Under the pieces are notes generated by a model. The model saw only the letters and a program-made list of their open reading frames with translations, made no database searches and was not told the origin of the DNA. From Streptomyces sp. CA-210063 (GTDB lineage Bacteria; Actinomycetota; Actinomycetes; Streptomycetales; Streptomycetaceae), in assembly GCF_024612015.1 (NCBI RefSeq), contig NZ_CP102512.1, positions 3,100,001 through 3,164,000 of the forward strand: 64,000 nt of DNA, in the 5' to 3' direction. Every line of letters begins with the position of its first letter. Within the stretch, counting starts at the first letter, position 1. Of this stretch, positions 54,910-62,468 are shown piece after piece. The translations under genes were made by a program, and so were the position numbers.

Positions 54910-56022
54910 TCAGTCGGGGCGGACACCGGTCGCTGAGAGCGGCTGAGGGGCGTAGCAGTCGCAGGCAAGGACTGTGGCGGCGGCCGACTTGCCCGGGGGC
55001 ACCTCGATCAGCGCGGTCATGCTGTACACCACGTCAACCTTGCGCCAGCTCTCGCCTCCACCGCCGAGTAGCACGTCGATGTCCGAGCCTTCGTCGAACT
55101 GCACCGTGTCCGATGGCGTCTTGCCCTCCGCGTGGTACTCCTGGACGAACTGGCACGCGACGAGGGAACTTCCCGTGGCGAGGCGGAAGACGGGGAGTGG
55201 TGTGCCGGTTGTCTCGGTGGAGAAGCGCCGGGTGAGGCTGTCGCTCGCCCATCCGTTGTAGTGCCGGACGACATCGCTCGTGAACCCGCCTGACGTGAAG
55301 CGGTCATCGACTGGGCGTCCGTGCGGCAGTGTGAAGCTGAGGTAGTCGGCGAAATCGTCGCATGCCGAGCGGTCTGACGCCGCGGCCGGTGAGAGCTGCA
55401 CTGCTCCCGAGGCGTCGCGGTGTACGTCGGGGAGTTGCTTCGGTTCCACAGACACGAAGTCCTCTTCGCTCTCCGCTGGTGCAGGAGTCGGTGATGCTTC
55501 CGAGGCTGCGGACTCTTTGACGGGTTCGGTCACTGCGAATGTGTCCGCCGTGGCCTTCCACGGCGCGTCCGCCTCCGGCTGGACGAAGTAGAAGATCACC
55601 GAGCTGCGGTCGTCCTCTTCCCCTTCCTCTTTGCTGGTCACGGCGAAGAACCGCGGATACCTCTTCGGGTCCTCTACCGCCGGGATGAGATAGCGCGGCT
55701 TCGTGAAGTGAGTGGCACTGCCCCCAATGTTCGCTTCGCGGTAGAGCCGGTATACGGCAAGCGACTCCTTGAGCAGGACTCCGGTCTGCACCTTGCGGAC
55801 GGCCGAGTCGTCCAACGCTGCGTCGGCGGCGGCGCTTCCACGGTCGAACTGCTCGAAGATCTGCTTGGCCTGTGCCGTCGTGATGACCGGCACTCGTGCA
55901 GAAGCGGACGGCGGTGCTGCATCGTCCTTCGAGGAAATGTCCGCGGACGACGTGCAGCCGACCGACAGCGCCAGCAAGGTCACCAGACTGGCCGCTCCGA
56001 GCCGAGTAGTTGAGCGTGTCAC
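54910..56022 (-). CDS. putative lipoprotein
   Basis: A 370-residue exported protein of unknown function. GTG (56020-56022) follows GGGGAGG (8-base spacer). The N-terminus is a lipoprotein signal (RLGAASLVTLLALSVGC, lipobox LSVGC). A conserved N-terminal part (TTAQAKQIFEQFDRGSAAADAALDDSAVRKVQTG) resembles secreted Streptomyces proteins that follow such motifs, but I do not recognise a family. An acidic Ser/Pro/Glu linker separates it from a Cys-containing C-terminal part (DFADYLSFTLPHGRPVDDRF...SSLVACQFVQEYHA). It converges with the permease operon across a 114-bp gap. Confidence 0.78.
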   Translation of the reverse strand: MTRSTTRLGAASLVTLLALSVGCTSSADISSKDDAAPPSASARVPVITTAQAKQIFEQFDRGSAAADAALDDSAVRKVQTGVLLKESLAVYRLYREANIGGSATHFTKPRYLIPAVEDPKRYPRFFAVTSKEEGEEDDRSSVIFYFVQPEADAPWKATADTFAVTEPVKESAASEASPTPAPAESEEDFVSVEPKQLPDVHRDASGAVQLSPAAASDRSACDDFADYLSFTLPHGRPVDDRFTSGGFTSDVVRHYNGWASDSLTRRFSTETTGTPLPVFRLATGSSLVACQFVQEYHAEGKTPSDTVQFDEGSDIDVLLGGGGESWRKVDVVYSMTALIEVPPGKSAAATVLACDCYAPQPLSATGVRPD

Positions 56023-56104
56023 AGTTCGCTGCCTCCCCGCGCATGCGTGATTCCTGTCAGAACGAAGGCCTTTCGGTCGTGCTGCAAGCAGAGCGGAGCA
56101 CCGC

Positions 56105-56587
56105 TCAACTTCGAAGACCCGTCATGCCCAGCTCCACTACGGCCATGCGCGCAAGGTACTCAGCATCAGTGGGGACCGGTCCCGTCACGACGGGACCTCC
56201 GGGCCGACGTAGCGGAGCTTGCCCAGGTCCTTGTGCCTCTTGGCAGGCGGCCAGGTTCTGGAGAGTTCGGCCTGATCGGTACCCAGTCCTGGAAGTCCCG
56301 GTAGACACCCAGGGTGTGACCGTACGCCTCGACCGCCTCCTCCACACCCGGCCCACCTCCCACAAGGCGGCGCCGAGGTTGCCCCACGCCATGCCCTCAC
56401 CGTGTTGGTCGCCGACGGCCTGGTACAGGGAGCGGGCACGGGTGTGGGCGTCGATCGCCTCCCCCGCCCGGCCCGTCTCCGCAGGATGACGCCGAGGTCG
56501 GGTGGCGAACCGCTCCGGCGCAGGCCAACACCCCCGCCACATCGCCCACTTGGCAGTACCGTGGACAGGTGCCCAAACCTGACACAC
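56105..56587 (-). pseudogene. decayed TPR protein (STAND-type C-terminus)
   Basis: Read leftward, fragments match the TPR block of the STAND gene downstream but in alternating frames: AGEAIDAHTRARSLYQAVGDQHGEGMAWGNLGAALWEVGR, then EEAVEAYGHTLGVYRDFQDW in another frame, then SGRTLQNLAACQEAQG in the first. At least two frameshifts are needed, the N-terminal ATPase part is absent, and no start codon fits. It lies head-to-head with the phosphorylase gene. Confidence 0.75.
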
Positions 56588-57441
56588 GCCCCGTATCAGC
56601 CGTCGTGCTCACCGCACTCCCGGTGGAGTACAACGCCGTACGCGCCCTCCTGACGGACCTGGACCCCGAGGAACTCGTCCACGAAGACGGAGCCCGCGTC
56701 GAGCGCGGCCGGATCGAGGGCACCTCCTGGACCGTGGCGATCTCCGAGCTGGGTGAGGGCGCGGTGCACGCCGCCGCGATGACCACGCGGATCGTCGGGT
56801 GGCTCCGCCCGGAGGTGCTGCTCTTCGTGGGGGTCGCGGGCGGGCTCAAGGACGACATCGAGATCGGCGACGTGGTGGTCGGCACGAAGGTGTACGGCAT
56901 CCACGGCGGCAAACAGACCCCCAAGGGCTTCCACGCCCGGCCCGAGGTCTGGCACGGCTCGGGCCGGCTGGTACCGGCGGCCCGTTCCGCGCTGCGGGAC
57001 ATGGCGGACGTACGGGGACATCTCAAGCCGATCGCGTGCGGCGACGTCGTCCTCGCCGACGACAAGTCCGCGCTCGCCGAACACATCCGCCTGCACTACA
57101 ACGACGCCTGCGCCATCGAGATGGAGGGCTCCGGCGCGGCCCACGCGGCCCACCTCAACGGCCAGTTGGACGCCCTCGTCATCCGGGGCATCAGCGACCG
57201 CGCCAACCGCCACAAGCACAAGGCCGACGCCTCCGGCTCCCAGGAACTGGCCGCCAAACAGGCCGCCTCGGTGGCCATGGCCGTCCTCCGTAAACACCGG
57301 CCGCGCGGCGGCGGCTCCTCCGACTCCCAGGAGGGTCCCTTTCGCGGCCACGAAGACGGAGCCTCCTACGGCGGCGATCACATCGACTTCCGAGGCGGCA
57401 CCTTTTATGGACCCGTCACCGGCAAGTCGGACGGGCGATAG
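56569..57441 (+). CDS. nucleoside phosphorylase-family protein (MTAN/PNP fold)
   Basis: A 290-residue soluble enzyme of the nucleoside phosphorylase/nucleosidase superfamily. The start is GTG 56569; no strong ribosome site precedes it. The core shows AVVLTALPVEYNAVRALL, the phosphate/ribose loop LLFVGVAGGLKDDIEIGDVVVG, and CAIEMEGSGAAHAAHLN with the MEGSG motif that holds the ribose. A Gly/Ser-rich tail ends with DHIDFRGGTFYGPVTGKSDGR. It overlaps the next gene (STAND ATPase) by 35 bp. In bacterial NLR-like systems such domains act as effectors depleting nucleosides. That role here is inference. Confidence 0.85.
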   Translation: MPKPDTRPVSAVVLTALPVEYNAVRALLTDLDPEELVHEDGARVERGRIEGTSWTVAISELGEGAVHAAAMTTRIVGWLRPEVLLFVGVAGGLKDDIEIGDVVVGTKVYGIHGGKQTPKGFHARPEVWHGSGRLVPAARSALRDMADVRGHLKPIACGDVVLADDKSALAEHIRLHYNDACAIEMEGSGAAHAAHLNGQLDALVIRGISDRANRHKHKADASGSQELAAKQAASVAMAVLRKHRPRGGGSSDSQEGPFRGHEDGASYGGDHIDFRGGTFYGPVTGKSDGR

Positions 57442-59536
57442 GCCCCATGGCCGGAGTCAGGGTCGGGAACACGGTCCGGTCCCGGTCGCGACGGCGATAC
57501 TCCCGCCCCGTCCCCCGGGCTTCACCGGCCGCTCAGCGGAGATGGACCGCCTCCTCTCCCGCCTGGCACCCGCCCCGGACGAGGACACTGCCCCGCTCCC
57601 CCTCCTCATCTCCGCCGTCACCGGCATGGGCGGCATCGGCAAGACCGCGCTCGCGGTGGAGGCGGCGCACCGGGCGTGTACGCGAGGCTGGTTCCCTGGC
57701 GGAACCCTTTTCGTCGACCTGCGCGGCTACGACGACAACCCGGTCACCGCCGACCAGGCGGTACTGGCCCTGCTCGATGCGCTGGGAGTACTCAACGGGG
57801 ACCTACCGGAGAGGACCGCACGGCAGTACGACGCCTACCGCACGCTCCTCGCCGAGCGGCAGGACCGGATGCTGCTGATCCTGGACAACGCCTCGGACCC
57901 GTCCCAGTACCTCCGCCTGCTGCCCGGCACGGACGACCACCGGGTCCTGATCACCTCCCGGGACCGCCCGAACGCGCTTCCCATACGCGTCATCGACCTC
58001 GACACCCTCCTCCCGGACGAGTCCGCCGCCCTGGTGACCCGCGCCCTGCACGACGCTGATGAAAGGGACAACCGCTGCTCCTGCGAACCAGACGCTTTGC
58101 GTGAACTCACCGCCCTCTGCGGCCACTTGCCCTTGGCCCTCCAGATCGCCGCCGCGATGCTCCGCCAACGTCGGCACCGGAGCATCGCCTCACTAGTGGC
58201 CGACATCAAGAAGGCCGAGGACCCGACCGCCGTATTCGACAACGGCAGTCCGGGCACGGACCTGTACGGCCGCTCACTCGTCCTCCGACCCGTGCTGGAG
58301 ACCTCATACCGCCGACTGTCACCCGACCAGGCCCGGTTGCTGCGTCTGCTGTCCCTCGCCCCCGGCGCGGAGACGACCACAGAGGCGGTGGCTGCCCTGG
58401 CCGACCTGTCCACGGAGGCTGCGCTGTCTCTGCTCGAAGACCTGGCAGCCGCCTATCTGGTCGCGCCGGTCCAGGATGGCGAGGGGTCGCCTTCCATACT
58501 GCGGTGGCGGCTGCATGACTTGGTGCGGGCGTTCGGGGTGGGTGTGGTAGCGGGGGAGATGGGGTTGCAGGAGGAGGGGGAGGCGGCGCGGGAGCGGGTG
58601 CTGGCGTTCTACTTCCGAAACGCGGCTGCGGCTGATGACCGGTTGCGGTGGTTGCCCGGTATGGAGCAGCCGGAGCGGTTTTCGAATCGTGGGGAAGCGT
58701 TGGAATGGTTTGACGGGGAACGGGCGGGGCTGGTGGCGGCGGTGTCATGGGGGCGAGAAGCGCTGTTCGCGGAGACAGCAGTGCTGCTGTCCGAGTGCCT
58801 GGGCGAGTATCTCGGTTGGCGGCGGTACTTCGACGACTGGATCACCGTCGCCCATGCCGCGCGGGAAGCCGCGCATCGTGCCGGGAACAACCGCAGCGAG
58901 GGCAACGCGTTCAACAACCTCGGCATCGCCCTGCGGGAGGCAGGCAGGGTGGAGGAGGCGATCGACGCCCACACCCGCGACCGCGAGCTGTGCCAGGCCG
59001 CCGGGGATACCGATGGGGAAGCCATGGCGTGGAACAGCCTCGGCATCGCCCTGCATGAGGTCGGTCGGGTGGAGGAGGCGATCGACGCCCACACCCGCGC
59101 CCGTGACCTGCATCAAACCACCGGGAACCGCCACGGCGAGGCCATGGCGTGGAACAACCTCGGCACTACCCTCCTGGTGGCGGACCGGGGGGAGGAGGCG
59201 ATGGACGCCGTCACCCGCGCCCGTGACCTGCACCGAACCACCGGGAACCGCTACGGCGAGGCCGGGGCGTGGAACAACCTCGGCACCGCCTTACGGAGAG
59301 CGGGCCGGAGGGAGGAGGCGATCGAAGCACACGGCAGAGCGCTGGAGATCTTCGAGGAGTTCGTAGACTCCTACGAGACAGGCCAGACCCTCCAGAACCT
59401 GGCCCTCGATCACTGGGACGCCCACTGCCTCGCCAAAGCCCGTGCCCACTGGCTGCAGGCCGCCGAGGCCTACGCCCGCGCCAACGCCCCCGCCGAAGCC
59501 GCCCAAGCCCGCGCAGCAGCCGAGGCCCTGGGATAG
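57407..59536 (+). CDS. NB-ARC/STAND ATPase with TPR repeats
   Basis: A 709-residue signal-transduction ATPase. ATG 57407 lies inside the upstream phosphorylase gene (35-bp overlap); an alternative is ATG 57542. The conserved opening LPPRPPGFTGRSAEMDRLL is present. Walker A is GMGGIGKT (73-80) and Walker B is MLLILDNAS. The sensor loop is TSRDRP, the GxP motif GHLPLALQIA, and the winged-helix Trp/His-Asp LRWRLHDLVRAFG (MHD-like). Residues of about 480-700 are five TPRs with a 40-residue period (AWNNLGTTLLVADRGEEAMDAVTRARDL). Together with the phosphorylase it resembles a split PNP-NB-ARC-TPR sensor. Confidence 0.9.
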   Translation: MDPSPASRTGDRPHGRSQGREHGPVPVATAILPPRPPGFTGRSAEMDRLLSRLAPAPDEDTAPLPLLISAVTGMGGIGKTALAVEAAHRACTRGWFPGGTLFVDLRGYDDNPVTADQAVLALLDALGVLNGDLPERTARQYDAYRTLLAERQDRMLLILDNASDPSQYLRLLPGTDDHRVLITSRDRPNALPIRVIDLDTLLPDESAALVTRALHDADERDNRCSCEPDALRELTALCGHLPLALQIAAAMLRQRRHRSIASLVADIKKAEDPTAVFDNGSPGTDLYGRSLVLRPVLETSYRRLSPDQARLLRLLSLAPGAETTTEAVAALADLSTEAALSLLEDLAAAYLVAPVQDGEGSPSILRWRLHDLVRAFGVGVVAGEMGLQEEGEAARERVLAFYFRNAAAADDRLRWLPGMEQPERFSNRGEALEWFDGERAGLVAAVSWGREALFAETAVLLSECLGEYLGWRRYFDDWITVAHAAREAAHRAGNNRSEGNAFNNLGIALREAGRVEEAIDAHTRDRELCQAAGDTDGEAMAWNSLGIALHEVGRVEEAIDAHTRARDLHQTTGNRHGEAMAWNNLGTTLLVADRGEEAMDAVTRARDLHRTTGNRYGEAGAWNNLGTALRRAGRREEAIEAHGRALEIFEEFVDSYETGQTLQNLALDHWDAHCLAKARAHWLQAAEAYARANAPAEAAQARAAAEALG

Positions 59537-59743
59537 CCCGCCTCATTCCACCTCCGCATACCCCCTGGCCATCCTCGTCCCACCCCCAGGCTCCCTCGCC
59601 TCCCCAAACCCCCACTCCCAGGACGCGCCCGCACCACGCACCACGCACCCCAACACCCGCAACGCACCCCGCCGCCGCGCGTCACAGGCTCTCATCCGGG
59701 ACATCAAGGCGGGCAAGGCCGACCACCTCCTCTGACCACACGA

Positions 59744-60217
59744 TCACCCCTCCGGCAACACCCCGGGACGGAAGGGCTCCACCCCCACAACCCGCCGCAC
59801 CCGCACCGGCTCGATCAGGATCATCAGGCGCCGTTCCCCGGGCAGCAGCCACGGATACCGTTCCTCCCCGATGTACTTCTGCGTCAGCCGATCCATGGCC
59901 CGCTCGGCCATCTCCCCCTCCACGAACCGCGCCACCCGCCCCCGGATCTCTGCCCGGTCGTAGGGGTTCTCGGGATCGATGTGGGACAGGGAGACATACG
60001 GGTTGCGCCGGAGGTTCTCCTCCTTCACCCGACCGACCGACGTGTTGACCATGACGTACTCACGCTCGCCGTCACCGTCTCCGTCACCGCCCTCGTCCGC
60101 CTCGATGTCCACCCACATGGGTGACACCTGAGGCGCCCCGTCCGCCCCCACCGTCGCCAAGTGCCAGAAGTTCGGGGCCAGTAGGCGCTCACGTATGTGC
60201 CCGTCCAGTTTCGTCAT
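59744..60217 (-). CDS. PPOX-class FMN/F420-dependent protein
   Basis: A 157-residue split-barrel protein of the pyridoxamine-5'-phosphate-oxidase superfamily. The start is ATG at 60215-60217 with AGGGA upstream. Signature segments are NFWHLATVGADGAPQVSPMWVDIE and a strand VMVNTSVGRVKEENLRRNPYVSLS. SHIDPENPYDRAEIRGRVARFVE and KYIGEERYP are typical of F420-dependent actinobacterial members (TIGR03618-like). A Gly/Asp insertion (EADEGGDGDGDGEREY) lengthens one loop. The cofactor choice is inferred from family. It is divergent from the XRE gene, 85 bp apart. Confidence 0.85.
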   Translation of the reverse strand: MTKLDGHIRERLLAPNFWHLATVGADGAPQVSPMWVDIEADEGGDGDGDGEREYVMVNTSVGRVKEENLRRNPYVSLSHIDPENPYDRAEIRGRVARFVEGEMAERAMDRLTQKYIGEERYPWLLPGERRLMILIEPVRVRRVVGVEPFRPGVLPEG

Positions 60218-60288
60218 GCGGTCATCCCTACCCACGGATCCGCACTCAGGTCACTCGGACCACACCGCCCTCACAAACCGTAGCTTCC

Positions 60289-60294
60289 TACAAT
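60289..60294 (+). promoter_or_regulatory. -10 box for a possibly leaderless XRE gene
   Basis: TACAAT lies 8 bases upstream of GTG 60303. A start point at G60303 would give a leaderless message; GTG 60297 is too close to the box. No clear -35 is seen. Confidence 0.5.
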
Positions 60295-60302
60295 CCGTGA
60301 TT

Positions 60303-61106
60303 GTGGCCGAACAGCCCGTAGTCACCGCAGCCCCGCACCCCTACGTTGTGCGCGTGCACCGACGCTCAGCCAACGAACGGCAGCCCCAGCACCCGCTCCG
60401 GCAACCGGACTCACCCACACTCGCCCTCCCCTTCAACGCCCCCGCCGCCCGGAAACTCCGCATCGCCCTCGGCATGGGACCCGAGCACGTCGCCTACGGC
60501 ATGCGCTCCTCGTACGGACTCCCGTACGTCACCCCGGACCTGGTCGCCGCCTGGGAATACGGCACGATCGCGCCGACGAGCCCCGAACTCACCGCGCTGG
60601 CAGGCGTGTTGTGGTGCTCAGCCGGTGAACTCATCGGCGTGCCCAGGACATTGCGCGAGCACCGCATGGCCCGGGGCCTCGCCGCAGAGGACGTCGCGCG
60701 GGCGATCGGCCTCGAACTCTCCGCGTATCTCCACATGGAGGAGACCGACGAATGGCGCGGCACGGACCGTCAGTCCGCCGCCCTCGCCGACGTGCTCGAC
60801 CTCTCGCTGCCCGACCTGATCGCCGTCACGGGGCGCGAGGCGAAGCTGACCGCGCTGCTCCACAGCGCGGTGACCACGCGCTGGCAGGCCCATGTGCGGC
60901 CGACCGCCAAGCTGCTGTCCCTCGACCGGCGCCTCCTGGAAGACGTCCTCCAGGAGATGCACACCGACTACCAGGGCCGTACGACCGCCGGCCTCACCTG
61001 GACGAACGGCACCGCGGCGACCGACTCGGGCGACTCCGGCCGCGCCTACCTGGACCGGATCGTCGACCATTTCTGGTCACTGGTCCAGAGAACGACCACG
61101 TACTAG
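60303..61106 (+). CDS. XRE-family DNA-binding protein
   Basis: A 267-residue regulator with two helix-turn-helix-like segments: KLRIALGMGPEHVAYGMRSSYGLPYVTPDLVAAWEYG and LREHRMARGLAAEDVARAIGLELSAYLHMEETDEW. The second domain is followed by a helical stretch (DVLDLSLPDLIAVTG) and a C-terminal region (TAKLLSLDRRLLEDVLQEMHTDYQG). The start is taken as GTG 60303 because TACAAT sits just upstream; GTG 60297 and longer frames are possible. It neighbours pfkA convergently. The targets are unknown. Confidence 0.85.
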   Translation: MAEQPVVTAAPHPYVVRVHRRSANERQPQHPLRQPDSPTLALPFNAPAARKLRIALGMGPEHVAYGMRSSYGLPYVTPDLVAAWEYGTIAPTSPELTALAGVLWCSAGELIGVPRTLREHRMARGLAAEDVARAIGLELSAYLHMEETDEWRGTDRQSAALADVLDLSLPDLIAVTGREAKLTALLHSAVTTRWQAHVRPTAKLLSLDRRLLEDVLQEMHTDYQGRTTAGLTWTNGTAATDSGDSGRAYLDRIVDHFWSLVQRTTTY

Positions 61107-61112
61107 CGAACC

Positions 61113-61188
61113 CTCCCAGAGTCCCTAGAACTCCCAGAGTCCCTAGAACTAACTCCCAGAACCCCTAGAACTCCCAGAGCCCCTAGAA
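61113..61188. repeat. four tandem 18-bp units spanning the pfkA stop codon
   Basis: CTCCCAGAGTCCCTAGAA occurs at 61113-61130 and 61131-61148, and variants at 61153-61170 (with a 4-bp insert CTAA before it) and 61171-61188. In the direction of pfkA the units read TTCTAGGGxxTCTGGGAG, so each begins with the gene's last Phe codon and its TAG stop, all in the same frame. Confidence 0.95.
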
Positions 61189-62208
61189 CACCGACTCCGC
61201 CTCATCCATCCGATCCTTCGGCACCGTCTTCAGCTCGGTCACCGCCTCCGCCAGCGGCACCATCACCACCTCGGTGCCGCGCAGCGCGGTCATCCGGCCG
61301 AAGTCGGCCCGGTGCGCGGCCTCGACCGCGTGCCAGCCGAAGCGCGTGGCGAGCACCCTGTCGTACGCGGTCGGGGTGCCGCCCCTCTGGACGTGGCCGA
61401 GGATGACCGGCTTGGCCTCCTTGCCGAGGCGGCGCTCCAGCTCGTACGCCAGCGCCGTGCCGATGCCCTGGAAGCGCTCGTGGCCGAACTGGTCGATCTC
61501 GCCGTGGCCGTAGTCCATGGAACCCTCGGCGGGGTGGGCGCCCTCCGCGACACAGATCACCGCGAACTTCTTGCCGCGCGCGAAGCGCTCCTCGACCATC
61601 TTCACGATGCCGGCCGGGTCGAACGCGCGCTCGGGCAGGCAGATGCCGTGCGCGCCCGCCGCCATCCCGGACTCCAGCGCGATCCAGCCCGCGTGCCGGC
61701 CCATGACCTCGACGACCATCACCCGCTGGTGGGACTCGGCGGTCGTCTTCAGGCGGTCCATCGCCTCCGTGGCGACCCCGACCGCCGTGTCGAAGCCGAA
61801 CGTCCGGTCCGTCGACGAGATGTCGTTGTCGATGGTCTTCGGGACGCCGACGACGGGCAGGCCCGCGTCCGACAGCATCCGCGCCGCCGTCAGCGTGCCC
61901 TCGCCGCCGATCGGGATCAGTACGTCGATACCGAACTGGTGGGCCATGTCCTGCGCGTTCTCGCAGGCCTCGCGGAGGCGGTCGCGCTGGAGGCGGGAGG
62001 AGCCGAGGATGGTGCCGCCGCGGGCGAGGATGCCGCTGACGGACTCCAGGTCGAGGCTGCGGTAGCGGCCGTCGAGCAGACCGGCGTAGCCGTCCTCGAA
62101 GCCGATGACCTCGTCGCCGTACTGGGCGACCGCTCGGTGCACGACCGACCGGATCACTGCGTTCAGGCCCGGACAGTCGCCGCCTGCGGTGAGAACTCCG
62201 ATACGCAT
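61183..62208 (-). CDS. pfkA: ATP-dependent 6-phosphofructokinase
   Basis: A 341-residue PFK-A enzyme phosphorylating fructose-6-phosphate in glycolysis. The start is ATG 62206-62208 (MRIGVLTAGGDCPGLNAVIRSVV), with AGGAG upstream. ATP/substrate motifs include GGDCPGLN, PIGGEGTLTAARM and PKTIDNDISSTDRTFGFDTA. The substrate-site MGRHAGWIALESGMAAGA and HVQRGGTPTAYDRVLATRFG are intact. The length fits the ATP-dependent actinobacterial branch. It is divergent from pta (260 bp between starts), so upper glycolysis and acetate overflow sit side by side. Confidence 0.95.
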   Translation of the reverse strand: MRIGVLTAGGDCPGLNAVIRSVVHRAVAQYGDEVIGFEDGYAGLLDGRYRSLDLESVSGILARGGTILGSSRLQRDRLREACENAQDMAHQFGIDVLIPIGGEGTLTAARMLSDAGLPVVGVPKTIDNDISSTDRTFGFDTAVGVATEAMDRLKTTAESHQRVMVVEVMGRHAGWIALESGMAAGAHGICLPERAFDPAGIVKMVEERFARGKKFAVICVAEGAHPAEGSMDYGHGEIDQFGHERFQGIGTALAYELERRLGKEAKPVILGHVQRGGTPTAYDRVLATRFGWHAVEAAHRADFGRMTALRGTEVVMVPLAEAVTELKTVPKDRMDEAESVF

Positions 62209-62468
62209 CGTGCTGTGTCTCCTGCTCGTCCTGATCATCCTGATCGGTGCCGGTACTTGTGAGCCAGTCCGATTGTTTCACGGCTCGCTGGGGGCCGCCG
62301 CGTCCCTACAGGCTCTCCGGCGGGACCGCGACCTGACGGGCGCCTTAGCCACCCGCAAGGGTATTGTCAAGAGGGTTTCCGTCCGCCGCGACGGTGATTT
62401 TCGATCACGCACAGCCACACCCACCGAACCACACGTCCTACACGTCCCACATGAAACGGAGAGCACAC

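Noticed and set aside
54792..54946. Small frame after the MalG permease (MVEVYGCPIHRTRG...)
   Set aside because: No family, poor codon bias at the end, overlaps the convergent lipoprotein gene; probably untranslated.
59537..59743. C/A-rich stretch after the STAND gene as a gene
   Set aside because: Pro/Thr/His low-complexity reading frames, no start site; nothing seen.
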